DNA of 50,020 bases from Mucilaginibacter sp. (GTDB lineage Bacteria > Bacteroidota > Bacteroidia > Sphingobacteriales > Sphingobacteriaceae), in contig JAQBOA010000017.1 of assembly GCA_028288305.1 (NCBI GenBank), forward strand, positions 1-50,020, given 5' to 3'. The translations under genes were made by a program, and so were the position numbers. The stretch's first letter is position 1; the number at the start of each line of letters is the position of its first letter. Positions 42,399 to 50,020 of this stretch are shown here, piece by piece. The notes below the pieces were generated by a model. It ran no database searches and had not been told where the DNA came from. It worked only from the letters and a program-made list of their open reading frames with translations.

Positions 42399-45300
42399 AT
42401 GATTGCTAATACCTTTATTAAAAGACCCGTAACTGCTATAGTTATATCTATTGTGTTGGTAATTACCGGTACTGTGTGTATATTACTGTTACCCATAGAT
42501 CAATACCCTGATATTACGCCCCCTGTAGTACAGGTTAACGGGCAGTTTACCGGCGCCGACGCTCAAACTGTTGAGCAAACCGTAGCTACCCCTATTGAAG
42601 AACAGGTGAATGGCACCCCCGGCATGGAGTATATGCAAAGCAATAGCACCAATAACGGGCAAATGACATTAAATGTTACCTTTAAAATAGGGACAAATAT
42701 TGATGTGGCCGCGCTTGACGTACAGAATCGCGTAAGCATTGCTACTCCTTTATTGCCGGCAGTGGTTAGCCGGCTGGGTCTTACCGTACGTGCTGTTAAC
42801 CCGAGTATGCTGATGATGGTAGCTATATATGCGCCAAAAGATTCGCATAATATTACTTTCCTTGATAATTATACCAATATTTTTATTCAGGATGCGCTGT
42901 TGCGTGTGCCGGGTGTTGGTAGTATAAACAGGTTTACTGATGATTTCAGTATGCGTATATGGATGAATCCTCAAAAGTTGGCATCCTACAGTTTACAACC
43001 TTCGGATGTAATTGCAGCCTTGAATGCCCAAAACGTACAGGTTGCAGCAGGAACCGCAGGTGTACCACCGCAATCATCAAGTCAGACTTACGAATTAGGT
43101 ATCCTGGTTAACGGAAGGTTAAGCAAGGTGCAGGAATTCGAAAATATTATTGTTAAAAATAATCCTGCCACAGGCGAACTGGTATATCTTAAAGATGTAG
43201 CCAGGGTTGAATTAGGAAAATTTACCTTTTCAAGTAACTCTTTCGTTGATGGCCACAGGGCATCATACCTGCAAATTTACCAGGCGCCAGGAAGTAACGC
43301 TCTTGAAACTGCCAACGGCGTATATGCCCAATTAGCCAAACTAAGACAAACCTTCCCTTCGGATGTAGAGTATAGCGTTCCTTTTGAATCGGTTACTGTA
43401 GTAAAGGTTTCGATGCAGGATGTTGTAGTCACGTTATTAAAAACATTGGGGCTGGTAGCCGTTGTCGTTTTCCTATTTTTGCAAACCTGGCGTTCAACCT
43501 TAATCCCGGTGCTTGCTATTCCGGTATCTATATTCGGTACTTTTTGCTTTTTTATCCCTTTAGGGTTTACTATCAATACGCTTACCATGTTTGGCTTTGT
43601 ACTGGCAATAGGTATTGTGGTTGATGATGCTATCATTGTGGTTGAGGCGGTACAGCATTATATAGACCATGATAAAATGTCGGCTAAAGAGGCTACCTAC
43701 CAGGCGATGAAGGATATATCAGCGCCTGTAGTTGCAATAGCGCTTATACTTGCAGCCGTTTTTGTGCCTGTGGGATTTATACCCGGTATAGTAGGCCGTT
43801 TATACCAGCAGTTTGCCATCACTATTGCCATATCAGTGATGATATCAGCATTTATAGCGCTGTCATTAACACCGGCACTTTGTACACTGCTGTTAAAACC
43901 AACAGATCCAAACAGAAAACCAAACCTGCTGGATAGATGGTTTGTTAAATTTAATGCATGGTTCGACAGAATAACTGCCAGCTATACCAATGGAGTAAAA
44001 AAGAGTATTAAAGCATCAAGGCTGGTAATAATATTACTGGTATGTATTTGTGCAGGCTCATACTTTTTATTCGAATCAAAGCCAACAGGCTTTATCCCGT
44101 CGGAAGACGATGGTAACTTATACGTTACTTTTCAATTACCTCCCGCTTCTTCCACTACCCAATCAGTTGATGTAATGTCGAAATTGATGAAGGTAATAGC
44201 ATCTACACCCGGTGTTGCACATTATGCCGCATTATCAGGATTAAATGTTGTGACTAATGCAAGTAACTCAAATAATGGCACCATATACATTCAGCTAAAA
44301 CCCTGGGACGAACGAAATTCTACTGAACAGCAAGTGCCCGGCATTATTGGTGTAATGCAAAAACGTATTGCAGATGCAGGTATAAAGAATGCGAATGTTG
44401 AAGTTATACAACCATCGCCATTACCCGGAGTTGGCTCAACCGTTGGTTTTAGCATGCAGATAGAACAACGTAGTACCACAGACGACATACATGCCTTTGA
44501 AAATGTAGTAAACAAGTTTGTTGCCGAAGCCAATAAAAATCCGGCAATAACAAAGTCGTTCAGCTTTTTTACCGCCCATACGCCAAATTTTAACTTAACT
44601 GTTGACCGTGAGAAGTGCGAAAAGCTTGGAGTAAACATTTCAGATGTATTTACAACCATTCAGGCTTATATGGGTAGCTTGTATATCAACGATTTTACTA
44701 CTTATAACCGTACTTTCCACGTGGTTGTGCAGGCTGATACCGCATTCCGCAGGAATATTGCAGAAATGAACAAATATTATGTACGTAATTCAGCAGGTAC
44801 AATGGTTCCGCTTGGTACCCTTATTAGCTACTCCCCAACTGAAGCGGCTCCGGTTATATCGCACTTTAATATATTCCGTACAGCTGAAATAGATGGTTCT
44901 TCAGCTACAGGGCACAGCAGCAGCGATGCGTTAACAGCCTTGCAGGAAATTGCTAACAGGATATTGCCTGAAGGTTATACTTACGAATTTTCTGGTTTAA
45001 GCTATGAAGAAATTAAAGCTGGGTCGACCACTATTTATATCTTCCTGTTCTCTATTACATTCGTTTTTTTATTCCTTGCAGCCTTATACGAAAGCTGGTC
45101 TGTACCATTTTCCGTATTGCTAGCCGTACCGATCGGAGCTTTCGGGGCCATATTAGCCCTTTTCCTGGTGCCAAGTCTTACAGACAACGTTTATGCGCAA
45201 ATAGGCTTAATAACGCTTATAGGGCTTGCAGCCAAAAACGCCATCCTGATTGTTGAATTTGCAAAAGTGCGTGTTGACAGGGGGGAAGAGCTGATTAAAT

Positions 45301-45659
45301 CCACACTCGATGCTGTCAGTCTTCGTTTAAGGCCGATCATCATGACCTCGCTGGCTTTTATATTAGGCGTATTGCCGCTTGTTTTGGCAACAGGTGCAGG
45401 AGCGATAGCCAGAAGGACCATTGGATTTACCGTGCTTGGCGGCATGCTGGCTGCTTCATCAATTGCTATATTTATTGTTCCGGTACTTTATGTTGTTATT
45501 ACACGTGTATCATACGGTAAAGAAAAACTGGACTATCTTAAATCTCATCATGAAGAATTGATGGAAAAAGCCAGGAAAGTTGAAGCACAGAATATTGATG
45601 CTGAATTAGAATTTGAGATCCAAAAATCACGTGATTTAGATAAATCTGATCATATATGA
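42399..45659 (+). CDS. RND multidrug efflux pump, first of two tandem AcrB-like proteins
   Basis: A 1086-residue HAE1-type transporter. It starts MIANTFIKRPVTAIVISIVL; the porter domain holds TVEQTVATPIEEQVNGTPGMEYMQS. The proton-relay aspartates of helix 4 are Asp409 and Asp410 in GIVVDDAIIVVE, and the helix 10 lysine is Lys946 in GLAAKNAIL. Twelve helices and two large periplasmic loops are present, with PVGFIPGIVGRLYQQFA in the expected place. It is likely a proton-driven drug or lipid exporter. Its stop overlaps the next start by 4 bp (ATGA). Confidence 0.95.
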   Translation: MIANTFIKRPVTAIVISIVLVITGTVCILLLPIDQYPDITPPVVQVNGQFTGADAQTVEQTVATPIEEQVNGTPGMEYMQSNSTNNGQMTLNVTFKIGTNIDVAALDVQNRVSIATPLLPAVVSRLGLTVRAVNPSMLMMVAIYAPKDSHNITFLDNYTNIFIQDALLRVPGVGSINRFTDDFSMRIWMNPQKLASYSLQPSDVIAALNAQNVQVAAGTAGVPPQSSSQTYELGILVNGRLSKVQEFENIIVKNNPATGELVYLKDVARVELGKFTFSSNSFVDGHRASYLQIYQAPGSNALETANGVYAQLAKLRQTFPSDVEYSVPFESVTVVKVSMQDVVVTLLKTLGLVAVVVFLFLQTWRSTLIPVLAIPVSIFGTFCFFIPLGFTINTLTMFGFVLAIGIVVDDAIIVVEAVQHYIDHDKMSAKEATYQAMKDISAPVVAIALILAAVFVPVGFIPGIVGRLYQQFAITIAISVMISAFIALSLTPALCTLLLKPTDPNRKPNLLDRWFVKFNAWFDRITASYTNGVKKSIKASRLVIILLVCICAGSYFLFESKPTGFIPSEDDGNLYVTFQLPPASSTTQSVDVMSKLMKVIASTPGVAHYAALSGLNVVTNASNSNNGTIYIQLKPWDERNSTEQQVPGIIGVMQKRIADAGIKNANVEVIQPSPLPGVGSTVGFSMQIEQRSTTDDIHAFENVVNKFVAEANKNPAITKSFSFFTAHTPNFNLTVDREKCEKLGVNISDVFTTIQAYMGSLYINDFTTYNRTFHVVVQADTAFRRNIAEMNKYYVRNSAGTMVPLGTLISYSPTEAAPVISHFNIFRTAEIDGSSATGHSSSDALTALQEIANRILPEGYTYEFSGLSYEEIKAGSTTIYIFLFSITFVFLFLAALYESWSVPFSVLLAVPIGAFGAILALFLVPSLTDNVYAQIGLITLIGLAAKNAILIVEFAKVRVDRGEELIKSTLDAVSLRLRPIIMTSLAFILGVLPLVLATGAGAIARRTIGFTVLGGMLAASSIAIFIVPVLYVVITRVSYGKEKLDYLKSHHEELMEKARKVEAQNIDAELEFEIQKSRDLDKSDHI

Positions 45660-48600
45660 TTGCGAATACATTTATTAAGAGGCCGGTTACTGCAATCGTT
45701 ATATCTTTGGTATTAATGATTTCAGGGATCATTTGTCTTTTCAACCTTGCAGTTGACCAGTATCCTAATATATCGCCTCCAAGTGTGGGGGTTAATGCAA
45801 GTTATACAGGCGCTGATGCCCAAACCGTTGAACAAACCGTTGCTATTCCAATTGAAGAACAAGTAAACGGTACTCCAGGTATGGAATACATGCAAAGTTC
45901 CAGTACCAATAACGGCGCCGTTAGTGTAAGAGTGACTTTTAATATCGGAGTTAATCCCCAGATAGCTGCTCTTAATGTGCAAAACCGTGTAGGTATAGCT
46001 GCACCTTTGTTGCCTGCTGTGGTAAGTAAATTAGGCGCTACCGTTCGTGCAAGTAATCCTGATCAATTGTTGCTTATTGCTGTGTATTCGCCGAAAGGTA
46101 CACATGGTATTACTTTTCTCGATAACTATACCAGTACCTTTATTCAAGATGCCATATTGCGGGTACCCGGTGTAGGCGATGTAACTGCACGTACAGATCA
46201 ATTTAGTATGCGGATATGGATGAATCCGGATAAAATGGCGTCGTACAGTTTAACCCCGTCAGATGTAGTTGCTGCCCTTAATGCACAGAATGTTTATGTA
46301 GCAGCAGGTTCAGCAGGCGCTCCTCCGCAAAACTCATCACAATCTTTTGAAACGGGAATACTTGTAAATGGAATGCTGAATAAAGCTTCCCAATATGATA
46401 AAATTATTGTTAAGACAATTCCTGCAACCGGAGAACTAGTATATCTTAAAGATGTGGCAAGGGTAGAATTGGGAAAGTTCACCTTCTCAAGCAACGCATT
46501 TGTCGATGGACACAGGGCTTCGACCATACAGGTTTATCAATCACCTGGAAGCAATGCACTTCAAACAGCCGAAAATGTATATGCAAAGCTGGCACAATTG
46601 AAAAAATCTTTCCCATCAGATGTTGATTACATAATTCCTTTTGAATCGATAACTATTATTAAAGTATCTATGCAAGAGGTAGTGGGAACATTGCTGAAAG
46701 CCCTTGCATTGGTTGCGATAGTTGTGTTTATTTTCCTGCAAAACTGGCGGTCTACTATTATTCCTATTTTAGCAATACCTGTATCTATTTTAGCTACTTT
46801 TTGCCTTTTTATACCCTTAGGTTTCACTATAAATACGCTAACCATGTTTGGCTTTGTGCTGGCAATAGGTATAGTGGTTGATGATGCAATTATTGTGGTA
46901 GAGGCGGTACAGCATTATATTGACGAACAGCATATGTCGCCTAAAGAAGCAACTTATAATGCAATGAAAGAAATTTCGGCTCCGGTTGTTGCAATAGCAC
47001 TCATTCTCGCTTCGGTGTTTGTACCTGTTGGCTTTATACCCGGTATAGTAGGCCGGCTTTACCAGCAATTTGCAATTACCATAGCTATTTCGGTTATGTT
47101 TTCGGCATTTATTGCTTTATCGCTAACACCTGCACTTTGCACATTGCTGTTAAGACCCTCTCACCATGTTACCGGTAAATCAAACTGGTTAGATAAGTTT
47201 TTTGATTATTTTAACCGCATTTTTGAAAAAGTTACACTCAAATATTCAAATGGTGTAAAAAGGAGCATTAAGGGTTCAAAATTTGTTGTTATCATATTAG
47301 TGTGCATTTGTGCCGGTACATACCTGTTATTTAAAAGCAAGCCGTCGGGATTTGTGCCTCCGGAAGATGGCGGTCGCCTCTTCGTTACTTTTCAATTACC
47401 TGATGCTTCATCAACAACACAGTCTGTTGAGGTGATGAAAAAGCTGATGAAAATAGTGGCCACAACACCCGGAATATTGCATTATACGGCAATATCTGGG
47501 TTTAACATACTTGGCGGGGCGGGTTCAAATACAGGATCGATGTTTTGTATGCTCACTCCCTGGGATGAACGTACTACACCGGCTACCACAGTGCAGGGCA
47601 TAATGAATGCCATTAAAAAAAACGTTGCCAAAGCTGGTATTAAAAATGCAAATGTGGTGACTATTCAACCTCCTCCAATAAGAGGGATAGGACTCGCCGC
47701 AGGTTATAGCATGCAAATTGAACAAGGTAATTCAACCGACGATATACACACCTTTGAAAAAAATGTTCAGAAATTTGTTGCTGCTGCAAAAAAAATTCCT
47801 GCAACATCAACTGCATTCTGCTATTTTTCGGCACATACCCCAAGTTTTAATCTTACAGTTGACAGAGAAAAATGTGAAAAATTGGGTGTTAATGTTTCAG
47901 ATGTATTTTCAACTATGCAGGCTTATATGGGTAGCTTGTTTGTAAATAACTTTACCTTATATAACCGTACTTATCACGTTGTAGTACAAGCCGATACTAC
48001 CTACAGGGCGCTAATAGGCAATATGAATAAATACTATGTGCGCAATAGTGCAGGGAATATGGTGCCCCTGAGTACGGTGATCACTTATAAACCTGACATT
48101 GCTGCTCCGCTTATAACTCACTTTAATATTTTTCGTTCGGCCGAGGTTGATGGCTCAATACCCGAAGGATATAGCAGCGGTCAGTCCCTCACTGCATTAA
48201 AAACTTTAGCTTCAAATTCATTGCCCCGGGGCTATACCTATGAATTTTCCGGGCTCAGTTACGAGGAAATAAAAGCCGGTTCCACAACAGTGTATATCTT
48301 TATGTTTTCCATCATTTTTGTTTTTCTTTTTCTTGCAGCATTGTATGAAAGCTGGTCAGTTCCTTTTTCGGTAATGCTGGCGGTACCTATAAGTGCTTTT
48401 GGAGCTATAGTTGCACTTTTTTGTATGCCGACCATTACCAATAACGTATACGCGCAGATAGGGCTAATCACTTTAATCGGTTTGTCTGCCAAAAATGCAA
48501 TCCTCATAGTTGAATTTGCTAAGCTAAGGGTTGACCGCGGCGAAGAACTTATAAAATCAACAATCGAAGCCGTTCGTTTACGTTTCAGGCCAATCATCAT

Positions 48601-48928
48601 GACCTCAATGGCATTTATTCTGGGAGTATTGCCTCTTGTTTTTGCAACAGGTGCCGGTGCTGAATCGAGGAATACCATTGGAATAACCGTTTTAGGTGGA
48701 ATGATCGCATCTTCAACTATTTCAATATTTATTGTACCTGTGCTTTTTGTATTATTCACCCGTTTTTCATACGGAAAAAAGCAATTAAAGTGGTTGCAGG
48801 CCCATCATGAAGAACTGATGGAAAAGGCTAAAAGAGTGGAAGAACAAAATATTGATCCTGAATTAGAATATGAAATTTCTTTAGCTAATGCCCAAAATAA
48901 AGAGGACAGGGAAAAACATGGCTTATAA
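45656..48928 (+). CDS. RND multidrug efflux pump, second tandem AcrB-like protein
   Basis: A 1090-residue paralogue of the preceding gene. The two agree over the whole length; catalytic residues fall at the same numbers (Asp409, Asp410, Lys946), so both copies look active. Differences concentrate in the porter loops and the C-terminus. Overlapping start and stop codons (ATGA) couple their translation, so equal amounts are expected and a mixed trimer, as in MdtBC, is possible. Only one adaptor and one TolC serve both. Confidence 0.95.
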   Translation: MIANTFIKRPVTAIVISLVLMISGIICLFNLAVDQYPNISPPSVGVNASYTGADAQTVEQTVAIPIEEQVNGTPGMEYMQSSSTNNGAVSVRVTFNIGVNPQIAALNVQNRVGIAAPLLPAVVSKLGATVRASNPDQLLLIAVYSPKGTHGITFLDNYTSTFIQDAILRVPGVGDVTARTDQFSMRIWMNPDKMASYSLTPSDVVAALNAQNVYVAAGSAGAPPQNSSQSFETGILVNGMLNKASQYDKIIVKTIPATGELVYLKDVARVELGKFTFSSNAFVDGHRASTIQVYQSPGSNALQTAENVYAKLAQLKKSFPSDVDYIIPFESITIIKVSMQEVVGTLLKALALVAIVVFIFLQNWRSTIIPILAIPVSILATFCLFIPLGFTINTLTMFGFVLAIGIVVDDAIIVVEAVQHYIDEQHMSPKEATYNAMKEISAPVVAIALILASVFVPVGFIPGIVGRLYQQFAITIAISVMFSAFIALSLTPALCTLLLRPSHHVTGKSNWLDKFFDYFNRIFEKVTLKYSNGVKRSIKGSKFVVIILVCICAGTYLLFKSKPSGFVPPEDGGRLFVTFQLPDASSTTQSVEVMKKLMKIVATTPGILHYTAISGFNILGGAGSNTGSMFCMLTPWDERTTPATTVQGIMNAIKKNVAKAGIKNANVVTIQPPPIRGIGLAAGYSMQIEQGNSTDDIHTFEKNVQKFVAAAKKIPATSTAFCYFSAHTPSFNLTVDREKCEKLGVNVSDVFSTMQAYMGSLFVNNFTLYNRTYHVVVQADTTYRALIGNMNKYYVRNSAGNMVPLSTVITYKPDIAAPLITHFNIFRSAEVDGSIPEGYSSGQSLTALKTLASNSLPRGYTYEFSGLSYEEIKAGSTTVYIFMFSIIFVFLFLAALYESWSVPFSVMLAVPISAFGAIVALFCMPTITNNVYAQIGLITLIGLSAKNAILIVEFAKLRVDRGEELIKSTIEAVRLRFRPIIMTSMAFILGVLPLVFATGAGAESRNTIGITVLGGMIASSTISIFIVPVLFVLFTRFSYGKKQLKWLQAHHEELMEKAKRVEEQNIDPELEYEISLANAQNKEDREKHGL

Positions 48929-48960
48929 AATAGAAAAATGGTTTATAAAATAAAAGTTAG

Positions 48961-48982
48961 ACAATAATTACTTAATTATTGT
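48961..48982 (+). terminator. Hairpin after the efflux operon
   Basis: ACAATAATTA and TAATTATTGT form a perfect 10-bp stem around CT, followed by TTTC. All A-T rich, so weak as a terminator, but it is the only such structure between the pump stop (48928) and the next gene. Confidence 0.45.
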
Positions 48983-49312
48983 TTCACTCGCAAGAAATTA
49001 GGTAATTACTTATTCGTGATCAATTGGTCTAAAAATCAGACAATTACAAAACTTCTTTCTCAAAACTCCATATATAAGCAAAATTATTTGGTTGCGGAAT
49101 TAAATACTGCACAATAAAATTGTTGTTTAAAAGTTTAATATTTTAAGTAAAAAGCTCTCAGTTTCTAATACCAAGCTTCCTATAGCTTTTAATTTCAAAT
49201 TATTTCCATTTAATTTATTAATCTATAATTAAATATAAATCATTGATTAATTTTATTAATTGTAAAACATATTTTTATTTGATGAGTTAATATTTTATTA
49301 ATAGTGGCCTCT

Positions 49313-49320
49313 TATTTTTG
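49313..49320 (+). promoter_or_regulatory. -7 promoter box (TATTTTTG) of the peptide synthetase gene
   Basis: Exact TAnnTTTG match 42 bp before the ATG. No TTTG at the expected -33 distance; one TTTG lies about 31 bp upstream of the box, which is too far. Confidence 0.45.
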
Positions 49321-49362
49321 TCGCAACTAATTTACATAATATACAAGTTAATATTATAAATC

Positions 49363-50020
49363 ATGTTTGAAACCATATTTCAAAATACATCTAATATTGT
49401 TATTACATCGGATGGTGGTTACATACCTAATGATCCTAATGAAGAGTATACGTTACTCGCAGAACTTAACAATACCGAAGCTGATTATCCGAAGGAAAAG
49501 AGCCTAATAGACTTGTTCGAAGAACAGGTAGCAAAAAGCCCGGATGCCATAGCGATCGTATTTGAAGGAAAACAGTTAAGCTATAGCGAGCTGAACAAGC
49601 GATCAAACCAGCTGGCGCATTATTTACAGAAACAAGGGGTAAAAGCGGAAACGCTGGTACCGGTCTGCCTGGAGCGCAGCCTGGAGATGATGGTGGGGAT
49701 ACTGGGTATCCTGAAAGCAGGCGGGGCATATGTACCCATCGACCCGGAATATCCGCAGGAGCGGATCAGCTATATGCTGGAAGACACAGGCGCAGCTATT
49801 ATACTCAGTACCAGGGCCAGCAAAGAAAAGCTAAGCACGTCAGCAAGCGTGATCGCACTGGACACCGACTGGGATCAGATAGCAAAAGAAGAAGACAGCA
49901 ATCCAAAGACAACTATAACACCAGGGCAGTTAGCTTACGTGATCTATACTTCAGGCTCCACAGGCAAACCCAAAGGGGTAATGAATGAGCACGGGGGGGT
50001 AGTCAACCGTTTAAGCTGGG
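49363..50020 (+). CDS. Non-ribosomal peptide synthetase, N-terminal adenylation domain (cut by window end)
   Basis: ATG 49363 begins a frame open to the window edge (219 residues). After about 28 unusual leading residues comes LLAELNNTEADYPKEKSLIDLFEEQVAKSPDAIAI, the usual condensation-adenylation linker and start of an A domain, without a condensation domain ahead. This points to a loading module. Further A-domain motifs: LSYSELNKRSNQLAHYL, LKAGGAYVPIDPEYPQERI (A2) and the A3 core AYVIYTSGSTGKPKGV. The specificity pocket lies beyond the window, so the amino acid is unknown. The DNA is AT-rich up to about 49480 and clearly GC-richer after. It follows an RND pump operon. Confidence 0.93.
   Translation, partial: MFETIFQNTSNIVITSDGGYIPNDPNEEYTLLAELNNTEADYPKEKSLIDLFEEQVAKSPDAIAIVFEGKQLSYSELNKRSNQLAHYLQKQGVKAETLVPVCLERSLEMMVGILGILKAGGAYVPIDPEYPQERISYMLEDTGAAIILSTRASKEKLSTSASVIALDTDWDQIAKEEDSNPKTTITPGQLAYVIYTSGSTGKPKGVMNEHGGVVNRLSW

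Larger units (their letters stand above)
48929..49362. other. 434-bp AT-rich region between the efflux operon and the peptide synthetase gene
   Basis: No gene seen. It contains a hairpin at 48961-48982 after the pump gene and a TATTTTTG -7 box at 49313-49320 ahead of the synthetase. Confidence 0.55.

Noticed and set aside
48259..48759. 166-codon antisense frame within the second RND pump
   Set aside because: It is opposite well conserved transmembrane helices; long antisense frames are common there.
48918..48955. Near-duplicate TTATAAAATA segments at the end of the second pump gene
   Set aside because: Short AT-rich similarity, likely chance or slippage, with no functional implication.

Overview
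The window looks like a chromosomal segment of a Bacteroidota species, most likely family Sphingobacteriaceae (Mucilaginibacter/Pedobacter-like). Evidence: a SusC/SusD pair, TlpA-like redoxin, DUF3822, DUF4397, DUF5107 and DUF6799-type proteins, few Shine-Dalgarno sequences, and -7 boxes of the form TAnnTTTG. The genus is inferred from protein style; no 16S rRNA gene is present.

Layout. 1-1125: end of an ArsR-like regulator, then VOC and AHSA1-type SRPBCC proteins. 1337-11467: the most striking block, seven collinear genes: Ser/Thr kinase, FhaA-like protein, a 32-residue membrane peptide, PP2C phosphatase with a periplasmic domain, a 1361-residue natural fusion of a SEDS glycosyltransferase (RodA/FtsW) to a class B penicillin-binding protein, an FHA protein, and a second, closely related kinase. 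The parts list matches the actinobacterial fhaA-fhaB-pstP-rodA-pbpA-pknA-pknB cluster, suggesting a phospho-signalling unit built around one peptidoglycan polymerase/cross-linking enzyme. 12001-25764: a polysaccharide utilisation locus with susC, susD, a divergent AraC regulator, a family-2-like glycoside hydrolase, a sugar MFS transporter and a DUF5107-TPR protein. A composite operator-like element (two TCCAT boxes 21 bp apart plus a downstream ATCCTGYCAAT box at identical spacing) precedes both susC and the hydrolase gene.

25765-39350: mostly housekeeping genes: a TlpA-like redoxin, tRNA-Lys(CTT), an ABC-F ATPase, pyrE, two Nudix hydrolases (one NudK-like), coaD, a DeoR regulator, a Met-rich secreted protein, rsmD, DUF3822, GtrA, a RecD-like helicase, a CDF cation transporter and a DUF4397 lipoprotein. 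The intergenic gaps hold hairpins and short-word repeats, two of them at the stop codons of convergent genes or just behind a gene. 39728-48928: an RND efflux operon with one TolC, one adaptor and two tandem AcrB-type pumps. 49363-end: the first adenylation domain of a non-ribosomal peptide synthetase, cut by the window edge and much more GC-rich than the DNA before it.

All family assignments come from reading motifs by eye; no database search was run.
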